A stretch of 64,000 nt of DNA from Ornithinimicrobium laminariae (GCF_019457945.1 NZ_JAHZSU010000005.1:1-64000), one strand, 5' to 3'. Shown: positions 50,371 through 59,336, counted from the stretch's first letter. Notes: generated by a model from the sequence alone, not told the origin. Numbers and translations are program-made.

Positions 50371-53300
50371 CGCAACTGCCTGACTTCGCGACCAATCACC
50401 TCGCGAGCGAGGCCGCGGTCCGCGTGGCGGACCGGGTGAACGAACTCTTCCGGTTGCTGCGGGAGAACAAGGTGAGTCCGCCGCCCGTCGCGATCGCAAC
50501 GGCATACATCAACCCGGGCGGGTTCGCCCTCCTTGCTGACGAACTGGAGCGGGCGCCTCGGGTCCGGCTGCTGCTCGGAGCAGAGCCGGAGCAAAGCGCG
50601 GTCCGAGCCGTCAGCGCCCATGACGCGACCATGGACTCTCGAATCAGCGCTGCGGTCGAGCAGCACAACGACTGGCTCGCCATGGAACGGGACACTATGG
50701 GGTTCGCACGACAGCCAGACGCGGATGCGAGACGAATGGTGGAGTGGCTGCGTTATCTCAACCCGGACGGGACGGCACGAGTGGAGGTTCGGCGGTTCAC
50801 CGGTGGATTCCTTCATGGCAAGGCATACCTGGTGGAGGACTCCGCGACCCAAGCCGCGATCGCGGGCTCCTCGAACATGACCTACGCAGGCCTGGCGCTT
50901 AATGCCGAACTGAACCTGGGAACGGGTGGGGGTACGCATGCTGCCGCCAAGGTGCACGAGTGGTTCGAACGCTTCTGGGCAGTGAGCGATCCGTACGATC
51001 TGGCCGCGTTGTACGGGCGGTTGTGGGATCCACACGACCCGTGGCTGATCTACCTGCGGATGCTGTGGGAGCTGTACGGAGCACACCTGGACGACGAGAA
51101 TCCGCATATCAAGACCGGTCTGAACTTGACCCGGTTCCAGGCCGATGGCGTTGTGCGGATGGAGCGGCTGCTGGACGAGCACGGCGGTGTGCTCGTCGCC
51201 GACGAGGTCGGTCTCGGGAAGACGTACCTGGCCGGCGAGGTCATCTACCGGACTGCCAACATCAATCGGCAACGCGTGCTGATCGTGGCCCCTGCCGCGT
51301 TGAAGACATCCATGTGGGGACCCTTCCTGCACGAGCACGATTTCTCCCGGTGGGTGCAGGTCTACTCCTACGAGGAGGTACGCAACCGTCTCGACCCGGG
51401 CCACCCAGGTCATCACGCGTTCATGCAGGAGATCGAGGACTACTCCCTGGTCGTGATCGACGAAGCACACAACCTACGCAACTCCTCGGCACAACGGTCG
51501 GGAGCAGTGGACCGCGTGATCACCGCCGGCAGCCAGCCGAAACAGGTCGTGCTGCTGACTGCGACACCGGTCAACAACTCGCTTGCGGACCTGGAGACAT
51601 TGATCAAGTACTTCATCCGTGACGACGCCCGATTCGCGTCTCTGGGCATCCCCAGCATCCGGGAGTACATCAAGCACGCCCAAGCGATCGACCCCGCGAA
51701 CCTCACCCCAGAGCACCTCTTCGACCTGATGGACCAGGTAGCAGTCCGCCGCACCCGCAAGTTCGTCAAGGAGCACTACACCAACGAAATGATCGTCGGC
51801 CCAGACGGGAAGACGACCACGATCAAGTTTCCCCAGCCGAAGGTGCGCCGCCTCGACTACGACGTCGACCAGGACGGGCTGGATCTCATCGACGCGATGG
51901 TCTACGCCCTCGACGACCCCACCGATCCCCACGCGCCCAAGGCGTGGGAAGACCGGTCCCTGGACCCCAAGCGTCTGATGCTCGCCCGGTATCTGTCCAG
52001 CATGTACACCCTCGATCAGGACCTGCTGGAGTACCAGATCACCAACGCCGGCCTGCTTCGCTCGGGTCTGTTGAAACGGCTGGAGTCCAGCCCTGACGCG
52101 CTACACGCGTCGCTTGAGCGCATGATCGTGTCCCACGAGTCGTTCTTGGGCGCCTTGCACCGGGGATATGTCCTGAAGGGGGATGCGCTCAACGACTGGG
52201 TCTCCTCAGACTCCGACGACCTTGACGCGTTCGTGGAAGCATTCGACGATGACGAGCAGGTAGACGCAGCCAGCGGCTACCACGTGGCTGAACTTGAAGC
52301 AGACGTGAGTTCCGACATCGCTCTCCTACGCCACCTGCGCGATCTCGCCAGCAAGGCCTTGAGCGGGACGGAGCCGAAGGTCGACAAGCTTGTCGCGGAG
52401 CTCACTCAAATCGCCGAGCAGGCGCGTCGCATCGACGCACGCGGCGTCTCTCACGGGGACCGGCGCAAGGTCATCATCTTCTCCGCGTTCTCCGACACGG
52501 TTATCGCGATCCACGAGGCTGTCTACGCCGCGATCAACGCAGCGCCACCTGGGTCACCGTTGAGTGACTACCAGGGCAGGGTCGCACCTCCGATCATGGG
52601 CGCCTACGCCAAGGTGCACGAACGGGGCGAGTCCGGCGGCGTCGACCAGGGCGGACGTGCTTCCACCATCGCCGGATTCGCACCCAGAACAGCCGGCCCG
52701 CGCAACGCCAACGGGGAGCCCACGGCCAAGGACGAGTACGACATCCTGTTCGCCACCGACGTCCTCGCTGAGGGGATGAACCTGCAGCAAGCCGGACAGA
52801 TGATCAACTACGACCTGCCATGGAACCCCATGCGGATCGTTCAGCGGCACGGCCGAGTCGACCGCATCGGGTCCCAGCACGACTACGTCCACCTAGGGCT
52901 GTTCTTTCCCAGTGAACGCCTGGATGACCTGCTCCGGCTCGAGGAACGACTCCAGAACAAGCTCGCACTGGCCGACGCCGCGGTCGGCGCTGGAGAAGTC
53001 CTGCCGGGCCGCGGCCCTGGGCACGAGGTGAATCTTACGGACGACCATGTCACCGACGAGTTCGAGAAACTCCTCGACGCTGGCGGTTCCAGCGCATCCC
53101 TCTCCGGTGAGGAGTACCGGCGCCGGCTCTACGGAGCCTTCACCACAGACACGACCACCAAGACCGAGATCCTCTCCCTCCCCTACGGCTCGGGAAGCGG
53201 ATTCGAGAACCCAGCCGTGCACGGCAATGGGTACGTCTTCTGCATCCGCATCGGGGACAGCCACAAACCCTGGTTCCGATACGTGGCGGTTGACGAGAAC

Positions 53301-53813
53301 TGGAGCCTCACATATGACGACATGGGGAACCCGCGGATCTCTGGCGACACACTGATCTCGCTGCGCGTTGCCGACCCCGGCAGCGCGAGCACACCACGAT
53401 GGCTCGACGAGCTTATCTACGACCGTGCCTTCGATGCCTGGGAAGTCGCGCGCACCGATGCCTTCACCACCTGGAGTCAGCTCACCGACCCGAACGCGTT
53501 CCAGCCCGACATGCCGTTGTCCTTCCGCGACGCCCACCAGCTGATCTTCCGCGCTGGTGGATATCTCGGACGAGAAAGGCAGATCGACCTCGCGAACCGA
53601 CTCCGCAGCGTCCCCTCCGCGAAGGTTTCCCGCCAGATGCGGCGTGCCCTCAACGAAGGGCGCACGGACGAAGAACGCATCGACCTGATCACCGACGTTC
53701 TGGAGGAGGCGGGCATCACGGCACCACCCCCACGTGAACCGCTCCCCGACGTCGAGCTGCATGAGGTGCGCCTGGTGACCTGGATGGCCGTGCGCGGTAC
53801 TCGCGAGGTCTAG
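50367..53813 (+). CDS. PLD-nuclease plus SNF2-type helicase (element cargo)
   Basis: A 1148-residue protein in ATGA overlap with the methyltransferase. N terminus: a phospholipase-D-like nuclease domain with HxK in FLHGKAYLVED (about 148-158) and GSSNMTYAGL (about 168-177). Then a superfamily 2 SNF2-like motor: DEVGLGKTYLAGEV (about 279), VVIDEAHNLRN (about 361), LLTATPVNNSL, and the C-terminal lobe ATDVLAEGMNLQQAG...QRHGRVDRIGS (about 796-838). The last 200 residues are unassigned. Translocation coupled to a PLD nuclease, with a methyltransferase partner, suggests restriction of unmethylated DNA related in parts to DISARM or type I logic; the exact class is not clear to me. Confidence 0.85.
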   Translation: MTQLPDFATNHLASEAAVRVADRVNELFRLLRENKVSPPPVAIATAYINPGGFALLADELERAPRVRLLLGAEPEQSAVRAVSAHDATMDSRISAAVEQHNDWLAMERDTMGFARQPDADARRMVEWLRYLNPDGTARVEVRRFTGGFLHGKAYLVEDSATQAAIAGSSNMTYAGLALNAELNLGTGGGTHAAAKVHEWFERFWAVSDPYDLAALYGRLWDPHDPWLIYLRMLWELYGAHLDDENPHIKTGLNLTRFQADGVVRMERLLDEHGGVLVADEVGLGKTYLAGEVIYRTANINRQRVLIVAPAALKTSMWGPFLHEHDFSRWVQVYSYEEVRNRLDPGHPGHHAFMQEIEDYSLVVIDEAHNLRNSSAQRSGAVDRVITAGSQPKQVVLLTATPVNNSLADLETLIKYFIRDDARFASLGIPSIREYIKHAQAIDPANLTPEHLFDLMDQVAVRRTRKFVKEHYTNEMIVGPDGKTTTIKFPQPKVRRLDYDVDQDGLDLIDAMVYALDDPTDPHAPKAWEDRSLDPKRLMLARYLSSMYTLDQDLLEYQITNAGLLRSGLLKRLESSPDALHASLERMIVSHESFLGALHRGYVLKGDALNDWVSSDSDDLDAFVEAFDDDEQVDAASGYHVAELEADVSSDIALLRHLRDLASKALSGTEPKVDKLVAELTQIAEQARRIDARGVSHGDRRKVIIFSAFSDTVIAIHEAVYAAINAAPPGSPLSDYQGRVAPPIMGAYAKVHERGESGGVDQGGRASTIAGFAPRTAGPRNANGEPTAKDEYDILFATDVLAEGMNLQQAGQMINYDLPWNPMRIVQRHGRVDRIGSQHDYVHLGLFFPSERLDDLLRLEERLQNKLALADAAVGAGEVLPGRGPGHEVNLTDDHVTDEFEKLLDAGGSSASLSGEEYRRRLYGAFTTDTTTKTEILSLPYGSGSGFENPAVHGNGYVFCIRIGDSHKPWFRYVAVDENWSLTYDDMGNPRISGDTLISLRVADPGSASTPRWLDELIYDRAFDAWEVARTDAFTTWSQLTDPNAFQPDMPLSFRDAHQLIFRAGGYLGRERQIDLANRLRSVPSAKVSRQMRRALNEGRTDEERIDLITDVLEEAGITAPPPREPLPDVELHEVRLVTWMAVRGTREV

Positions 53814-53817
53814 ACCC

Positions 53818-53890
53818 CCCCCGACGGGTTGGTGATCCGTGAGGTCAGTGCCGGGATGAGCACAAGGCAACACGCCTGACCCGTCGGGGG
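53818..53890. repeat. 12-bp inverted repeat inside the right end of the element
   Basis: CCCCCGACGGGT (53818-53829) and ACCCGTCGGGGG (53879-53890) are perfect complements separated by 49 bp. This is a probable recombinase-binding site and may also terminate the cargo transcript. Confidence 0.75.
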
Positions 53891-53892
53891 AA

Positions 53893-55701
53893 CCGCCCTA
53901 CTCCGTCGGCCAAACAAGCGGCAACGACAACAACGCCAACATCAAATACGCCCACCTCGACACATCCATCGAAAACACCTTCGCCAAGAAATCAACCGCG
54001 AAAAACAAGAACAGCCTCTACGACTCCTACGTCCGCGCCATCCGCTGGTCAACCAACCGCATCGGCGACGCCGGACTCATCGGGTTCGTCACCAACGGCG
54101 GATTCATCGACGCCAACACCGCCGACGGCCTACGCAAAACCCTCGCCGACGAATTCACCGACATCTACATCTACAACCTGCGCGGGAACCAGCGCACCGC
54201 CGGCGAACAGTCCCGCAAAGAAGGTGGCAAGGTCTTCGGCTCCGGGTCACGCAACACCGTCGCCGTCACCTTCCTCGTTAAGAACCCCAACGCCAACCGC
54301 AACAGAGCAACCGTCCACTATCGAGACATCGGGAACTACCTCACCCGCGAAGACAAACTCACCATCGTCAACGACTCGCACCTAGACACGCTCAACTGGG
54401 AAACCATCGAACCAAACGACGCAGGCGACTGGACCAACCAACGCTCCCAACAGTTCGAACAATGGCAAGCGGTGAGCGGCGACAAACAGGCGATCTTCGC
54501 CGCAGCCACCCGAGGACTAGAGACAACCCGCGATCCGTGGATCTACAACTACTCCTCCGCCGCGGTAGAAGCCAATGTTTCGCGCATGGCTAACTTTTAT
54601 AATGCCCAGGTAGAGAAGCTCAATCAGTTTGTGGCCAGCAACCCCGGCATAGAGATTAAGAAGTCAGCTAAAGAACTCAAAAATAATGACCCCACACGGA
54701 TCAGTTGGTCGTCGAGCCTGGAACAAAGCCTCGTTCGACGCAAGCGAGCTGCGACCGAGAGCAACCTTGTCGTGGGGGCATATCGGCCCTTCTCGAAGAT
54801 GGCAGTGCACTTCGATGCAATGTTCAATCATCGTCGAGGCAAACTGCCGTCGATGTTCCCCACCCCCAACCACCCCAACTACGGCTTCGTCGTCATGGGA
54901 CCCGGAAACGACAAGCCATTTTCAACCCATGCAGTGGACGCTCTCCCCGACCTCGGCATGTGGGGCTCGGGACCAAGCCAGTTTTTCGCCCGATACACCT
55001 ACGAAGCCGTCGCAAGCGACACCCTCGAGTTCTCAGCTGATGTTGTCGATGGCTACCGTCGAATCGACAACATCACTGATGCCACGCTCAAGGAGTACCG
55101 GACCTGGTACGGCAACGACGTGACCAAAGACGACGTCTTCGCGTTCATCTATGGCTTCCTGCACTCCCCCGACTACCGCACCCGCTTCGCTGCCGACCTC
55201 AACCGCTCGCTCCCACGCATCCCCCGCATCGACGTAAACCAGTTTCCCACCTTCCGCGACGCCGGCGAGAAACTCCTGGGACTACATATCGATTACGAGA
55301 ATGTCGAGCCCTATCCGATTGTCGTCGACGGCATACCGGAAGGGCTCAAAGGGGAAGCGCTGTACGACGCGCTACGAGTGCAAAAGATGAAATACGGCAA
55401 ACAGGGCAAGGAGAAAGACCAGACCGTCATCCACTACTCCCCCTCGATCACCATCTCCGGCCTACCTGAGGAGGCGCAGCGATACATGCTGGGCTCACGC
55501 TCAGGGTTGGACTGGATCATTGACCGGTACCAAGTCAAGGTCGACAAACCCTCGGGCATCGTCAACGACCCCAACGACTGGTCACGCGAAATGGGCAACC
55601 CCCGCTACATCCTCGACCTCATCGCCAAGGTCACAACAGTGTCCGTAGAAACCATGAAAATCGTGGATTCCCTTCCAGACCTCGAGATCGTCGAAGACTA
55701 G
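53893..55701 (+). pseudogene. Type ISP restriction-modification enzyme, 3' part (rest of methyltransferase and target-recognition domain)
   Basis: The frame entering at 53893 reads Pro-Pro-Tyr-Ser-Val-Gly, completing the NPPY motif broken at 40780, and stays open for 602 codons to the stop at 55701. It includes methyltransferase strands GLIGFVTNGGFIDAN and YIYNLRGNQRTAGEQSRKEGGKVFG, then the target-recognition region and LTISGLPEEAQRYMLGSRSGLDWIIDRYQV. Without its own start it could only be expressed from internal codons (for example GTG 54472), giving no SAM-binding motif. Codon use and composition match the 5' part, not the element. A single intact gene is predicted on precise excision. Confidence 0.9.
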
Positions 55702-55779
55702 CGACCTGCACGTTTACCGGGTGTAAGGCTTCGCCGCCAACTGACTAGGTCTTGATTAGCTGAGCCCACTCCCCCACGG

Positions 55780-55819
55780 CACCAAGTGCGTGGTTGTCCG
55801 CGCGACCACGCACTTGGTG
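55780..55819. terminator. Perfect 15-bp hairpin after the type ISP gene
   Basis: CACCAAGTGCGTGGT (55780-55794) and ACCACGCACTTGGTG (55805-55819) pair perfectly around 10 nt. It lies between the convergent type ISP and Mrr genes and probably ends both transcripts. Confidence 0.65.
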
Positions 55820-55978
55820 GCGTGCCACACTGCTGGCCTTGAGCACATGGCCCTGAGGGAATGAGCTCACCGCTCCCACTGCCGATCTCGTCCGCCTGGA
55901 TTGTCACCCTCATCCGCGGCGAAGCCTCAACGAAAAGACGTCTTCCTATGTAGCCCTACTGCTCCCTAGTGGTGGCTG

Positions 55979-56914
55979 CTAGAGGTCTTCGAAAAAATCC
56001 TCGTCGAGTTTCATGAGGGTCACCGCGTAGCCCGGTTGCACACCCACGCTGTGTTTAAGCATGAGAGAGGCCATTTCATCGCCATCGATGGGGATGATGC
56101 GAACACCGACCCGGTCGGCGTAGCTAAGGGCTTCGCCAGTAAATCGAGAGGTGGTCATAAAAACACCTCGGTCCGCCTGTTGACCCTGCAACGCACCAAC
56201 GAAGGCCTGCATAACCGGTCGCCCGATGGACCTATCGCGGTCATACCGCTTCGCTTGAACATAGATACGGTCAAGGCCCAATGGGTCTTGGCTGATGACA
56301 CCATCAATGCCCGCGTCTCCCGAGGCTGCAGTCGGCTCGATTTGGCCAGAGGTTCCATACTTCATGGCTCCAAGGAGCCTGAGCACGAGCGTTTCGAAAG
56401 CAGTAGGTGTGAGTTGCATGACGCGATCAAGAAGTTCACCAGTCAGCGCAGCATGGACGGTGGCCACAGTGTGTACGATGACTTCTTCCGGCGTGTCGTC
56501 AGTGTTCAGTGTCTGCGTGGATTGGCTCAGGTCATCGGCCATCGCAGAACCCGCAGGCTTGGTCTTACGTCTGCTGCGTTTGCGGAACTCCTGAAAATCT
56601 TCGAACTGAGCAAGGTCCGCATTTGAGATAGGTCCGCCGACTTCGGTGAGAAGTTTTTGTCCTCGGTCCGTGATCTCAGCAATACCCCGTTGGGGTCTAC
56701 GTATTGCTCCTGCTTGGACCAGGTAGGTGACAGCCCAGCCGACCCGGTTCACGTAGACAGTCTGTCCACTCTCAATGGTGCTGGCACGCTCAGCTTTCTC
56801 AATGCGCATCTCGTCTGCGACGAGCTCCGCAAGTTGTCGAAACGGTTGACGGCCCCGATCTGCGAGAACCTCTAGCGTTGGACGCATCATTGCTTCGTAT
56901 GTTGGAACGGCCAT
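55979..56914 (-). CDS. mrr: Mrr-type restriction endonuclease (type IV)
   Basis: A 311-residue protein, close to E. coli Mrr (304). It has an N-terminal winged helix (MAVPTYEAMMRPTLEVLADRG, then QTVYVNRVGWAVTYLVQAGAI) and a C-terminal PD-(D/E)XK domain: LTPTAFETLVLRLLGAMKYG, GDAGIDGVISQDP and RIYVQAKRY carry the Asp and Gln-x-Lys catalytic residues. Mrr cuts modified, usually methylated, DNA. The start at 56914 is taken from the family N terminus; a longer frame to 57058 overlaps the recombinase gene. A modification-dependent nuclease beside two methyltransferase systems implies compatible methylation patterns. Confidence 0.88.
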   Translation of the reverse strand: MAVPTYEAMMRPTLEVLADRGRQPFRQLAELVADEMRIEKAERASTIESGQTVYVNRVGWAVTYLVQAGAIRRPQRGIAEITDRGQKLLTEVGGPISNADLAQFEDFQEFRKRSRRKTKPAGSAMADDLSQSTQTLNTDDTPEEVIVHTVATVHAALTGELLDRVMQLTPTAFETLVLRLLGAMKYGTSGQIEPTAASGDAGIDGVISQDPLGLDRIYVQAKRYDRDRSIGRPVMQAFVGALQGQQADRGVFMTTSRFTGEALSYADRVGVRIIPIDGDEMASLMLKHSVGVQPGYAVTLMKLDEDFFEDL

Positions 56915-57041
56915 AGCCTGCTTTCCCATCTTGGTACTGCGTAGGACAGTTGCTAGTCCAGCCAAATCATGATGGCATCCGGGAATCTCATGCCTTTCCC
57001 GTTCTGCACCTGCTGCGGACTGAGTTGTGGCGAGGTCGTGA

Positions 57042-57614
57042 CTAAGGGCGCGGGACAACTTCGCAACGCACTAGTCTGCCGACCGCGGATGCGGACACTC
57101 CCGTGGCCGCGGCCGCTTGCCTCTGCGACCGGCCTTCTTTGATGAGTCGGTGGATCATGTCTGCTTGGGCCGGAGTGATCTTGGTGGGCCTGCCCAGTTG
57201 TTTTCCGCTGGCCTTGGCTGCTGCGAGGCCGGCTTTGGTGCGTTCACGAGTGAGATCGGCTTCCATCTCAGCAAGGGCTGCGGTCACGGTAAAAAAGAAC
57301 CGACCAGAAGCAGTAGTGGTGTCGATATTGTCTCGCAGTGAACGAAACTCAACACCACGGCTGCGTAGATCGTCCGTGACCTCCAAAAGATGCCGGGTTG
57401 AACGGAACAGACGGTCGAACCGCCAAACCGTCAGCCTGTCCCCCGGCTCCAGCCGACCAAGGAGTTCATTCAGCATGGGCCGCGTCGTACTCGTCCCCGA
57501 TGCACTCTCCCGGGCAACGTTCTCCAGCGGCACCCCAGCCTGAACCAGAGCATCGACCTGCAGAGCGACCGACTGATCTGCCGTGGACACCCGGGCGTAC
57601 CCATATTCAGCCAC
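57042..57614 (-). CDS. Serine recombinase, resolvase/invertase family
   Basis: A 190-residue recombinase: catalytic Ser in GYARVSTADQSVALQ (about 5-19), LTVWRFDRLFRSTRHLLE, ASGRFFFTVTAALAEMEADLTRERTKAGL, and the Hin-like linker and HTH GRPTKITPAQADMIHRLIKEGRSQRQAAAATGVSASAVGRLV. It is the size of Tn3-family TnpR or a DNA invertase. Strong inverted repeats lie upstream (57741-57784, 57855-57893). No transposase is nearby. Confidence 0.9.
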   Translation of the reverse strand: MAEYGYARVSTADQSVALQVDALVQAGVPLENVARESASGTSTTRPMLNELLGRLEPGDRLTVWRFDRLFRSTRHLLEVTDDLRSRGVEFRSLRDNIDTTTASGRFFFTVTAALAEMEADLTRERTKAGLAAAKASGKQLGRPTKITPAQADMIHRLIKEGRSQRQAAAATGVSASAVGRLVRCEVVPRP

Positions 57615-57740
57615 TCCACTCCCCTATCAACCCGTTCGTGACCCGAAAGCACTCTCCCCCACGAGTATCGGATCACTTTAGTTTCGAGTCAAGATTTCGG
57701 ATCAACACGCAAGCACGAACTACCACTTCCCTCCGTCAGT

Positions 57741-57784
57741 GTTCAGGCTGCTTCGTAAACGGTCGATTACGGAGCAGCCTGAAC
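57741..57784. repeat. 18-bp inverted repeat with 8-bp centre
   Basis: GTTCAGGCTGCTTCGTAA (57741-57758) and TTACGGAGCAGCCTGAAC (57767-57784) are complementary with one mismatch. It may be a crossover site for the adjacent recombinase, an attachment-like site or a terminator. Confidence 0.75.
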
Positions 57785-57854
57785 TCGTCTCGTCCGGCAT
57801 CGCTTGTAGATGTTCGCCTGATTTGCCGGGGAGTGGTTCGCTGGACTGCGTTGG

Positions 57855-57893
57855 GACAAGTTGGTGCGACGAGGGTTGTCTCACCAACTTGTC
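57855..57893. repeat. 12-bp perfect inverted repeat
   Basis: GACAAGTTGGTG (57855-57866) and CACCAACTTGTC (57882-57893) flank 15 bp. It lies 70 bp from the previous inverted repeat and may belong to the same recombination site. Confidence 0.65.
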
Positions 57894-58176
57894 GGAATCC
57901 GCATGTTGTCCCGTGATCCGGCCAGCGGAGTGAGAACCGGCGCTCTTCAGCGGCATTTCGGCTCGAATCGTTCGAAGAACCACCCGCACCATCGTGGTGT
58001 GTTCGTCGCCCTCGGATGACGCCGTCAAACGTCTCAACATGCGTCAACGCCGCCACGAGGCATGACCCATCGCGCCATGGCGATGCGTAACATCGCGAAT
58101 GGGCAGCGGGCCACGGCGATCGTCAGAGACAACCTGCGCCACCCGGCGGTGCGCGAGCTGAGATCCTACAAGTCAT

Positions 58177-58401
58177 TCAGTCCTTCATCCCGCCGGACAG
58201 CAGGCGGATCAGATCACGCCGTTGGGCACCCCGCAGCGCGACGAAGTCTTGAATGAACTCCCGCTGACGGCAGTGATCCAGATAATGCTCGACCTGCCGG
58301 ATGACCGCACACATGACCAAGAGCGCTAGCACCATGAGCGCGGTCTTGACCGTGCCCACTGAGACGGTCAGCACCTCGGCGACATCGATGAGCTCCTTCA
58401 T
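58177..58401 (-). CDS. Small single-pass membrane protein
   Basis: A 74-residue protein from ATG 58401, with GGAGGGAGC about 6 nt upstream. A membrane helix spans about residues 16-36 (TVKTALMVLALLVMCAVI), followed by a charged cytosolic part (RQVEHYLDHCRQREFIQDF...GAQRRDLIRLLSGG). No family recognised. It follows the double-HTH gene on the same strand but is separated from it by the terminator at 58438-58466, so it may have its own promoter or rely on read-through. Confidence 0.55.
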   Translation of the reverse strand: MKELIDVAEVLTVSVGTVKTALMVLALLVMCAVIRQVEHYLDHCRQREFIQDFVALRGAQRRDLIRLLSGGMKD

Positions 58402-58437
58402 CGGAAGCTCCCTCCTACCCGTTTCCGGGCATGACAA

Positions 58438-58466
58438 AGGCCCGGACAACAAAGCTGTCCGGGCCT
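58438..58466 (-). terminator. Terminator of the IF2N/HTH gene
   Basis: AGGCCCGGACA and TGTCCGGGCCT pair perfectly (11 bp) around 7 nt; on the minus strand TTTGT follows. It lies about 95 bp downstream of the minus-strand stop at 58560. Confidence 0.85.
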
Positions 58467-58559
58467 AGTGGTTTAAAAGATTAGTTGGGGATAGAAAGCG
58501 AAGAGGGCATAGCTTCGCCTAGGGAGGCCTCAATGGACACCTCCCTCCGAGGAGTGGAA

Positions 58560-59246
58560 CTACGGCATCGGGTTCTTTCGACGCGGCTTGTAACCGCTCG
58601 CGCGAGCCCGAGTCAAGACATCGCCAAGACGGACGATGGATTCACGGTTGCGTCGACCATGAACACGGAGATGGCCGCGCCTGATCCAGGACCTGGCCGT
58701 CGAGCGGGCCACGCCGGCGACCTCCGCGGCCACTTGCACTGGCACCAGGGCATCGACGTCGGGCGTCCCGCGGGTCAAAGTGTGGGCCTGCAGCGGACCT
58801 TGGTAGCTGTGGAACGAACGTGTCTGGGCCAAGCGTTCAGCGGCAGCGGTGTGGACGTCCACGACACGGAAGGAGTACGTGTTGCCGAGGCGCCCCATTG
58901 GTTTCAGGTGTCCCCGGCGGACCCACTGTCGGATCGTGGCGGGACGGACGCCGACGAGGTGAGCGGCCTCGCGGGTGAAGATGACCTGACGAGGAGGACG
59001 ACGCACTAGGCGACCATGCCAATCAGTGTGCTCGTGCCAGTCCTCGAATGATTCATGATGCTCGCGCCATGCCTGCGGAACGGCTTCCCGCTTGATCAGG
59101 CTCGGGTGCAGAGAGCGGGCCAGGACCACCTGGTCATCGGTGAGCGACTCCAGCGCGTTCCACACTTCGAAATTGCGTGCGCGCAGGAAGGCGAGAAGTT
59201 CTCGGCTGGTGACGCCGAGAACGCGGGCTAGTTCGTACGCGCGCAT
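58560..59246 (-). CDS. DNA-binding protein with IF2N-like and two MerR-type helix-turn-helix domains
   Basis: A 228-residue protein. Residues 1-37 (MRAYELARVLGVTSRELLAFL and on) match the small IF2 N-terminal domain. Residues about 90-125 hold an excisionase/MerR-like HTH (FTREAAHLVGVRPATIRQWVRRGHLKPMG), and residues about 180-215 a second, closely similar HTH (VPVQVAAEVAGVARSTARSWIRRGHLRVHGRR). No effector domain is seen. It could bridge two DNA sites, as recombination directionality or partition factors do. ATG 59246 matches the domain start; no Shine-Dalgarno sequence is visible, and ATG 59267 is possible. Confidence 0.7.
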   Translation of the reverse strand: MRAYELARVLGVTSRELLAFLRARNFEVWNALESLTDDQVVLARSLHPSLIKREAVPQAWREHHESFEDWHEHTDWHGRLVRRPPRQVIFTREAAHLVGVRPATIRQWVRRGHLKPMGRLGNTYSFRVVDVHTAAAERLAQTRSFHSYQGPLQAHTLTRGTPDVDALVPVQVAAEVAGVARSTARSWIRRGHLRVHGRRNRESIVRLGDVLTRARASGYKPRRKNPMP

Positions 59247-59336
59247 TGATAGAGCATGACAGTGCATCAGATAGATGCGCTGAACGACTCGCCAGCAGGT
59301 GGGCCGATGAGAGCTGTTTATGCTGTTGGGAACGCC

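Larger units (their letters stand above)
40781..53899. mobile_element. 13.1-kb Tn554/RIT-like element carrying a methyltransferase-helicase system
   Basis: The element is bounded by 7-bp copies of CCGCCCT and 9-bp inverted ends, spans 13,119 bp, and interrupts a type ISP R-M gene inside its NPPY codons. All genes read rightward in one coupled series: three tyrosine recombinases, a DUF6262 protein, an Eco57I-like methyltransferase and a PLD-SNF2 helicase, each joined by a 4-nt overlap except the DUF6262-methyltransferase junction (8 nt apart). Three overlapping recombinases are the mark of Tn554-like and recombinase-in-trio elements. Composition is clearly more G+C-rich than the host gene. A 12-bp inverted repeat (53818-53829 / 53879-53890) lies inside the right end, a C5/G5 hairpin (40782-40797) inside the left. 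Confidence 0.88.
57615..58176. other. Recombinase upstream region, rich in inverted repeats, no gene
   Basis: Apart from the two long inverted repeats listed separately, ATCGGATCA and TTCGGATCA copies near 57664-57702 may be recombinase half-sites. Frames on both strands look like shadows produced by the palindromic sequence. Confidence 0.45.

Noticed and set aside
57398..58056. Overlapping frames on both strands near the third recombinase
   Set aside because: Their similar products arise from palindromic DNA read on both strands, not from genes.
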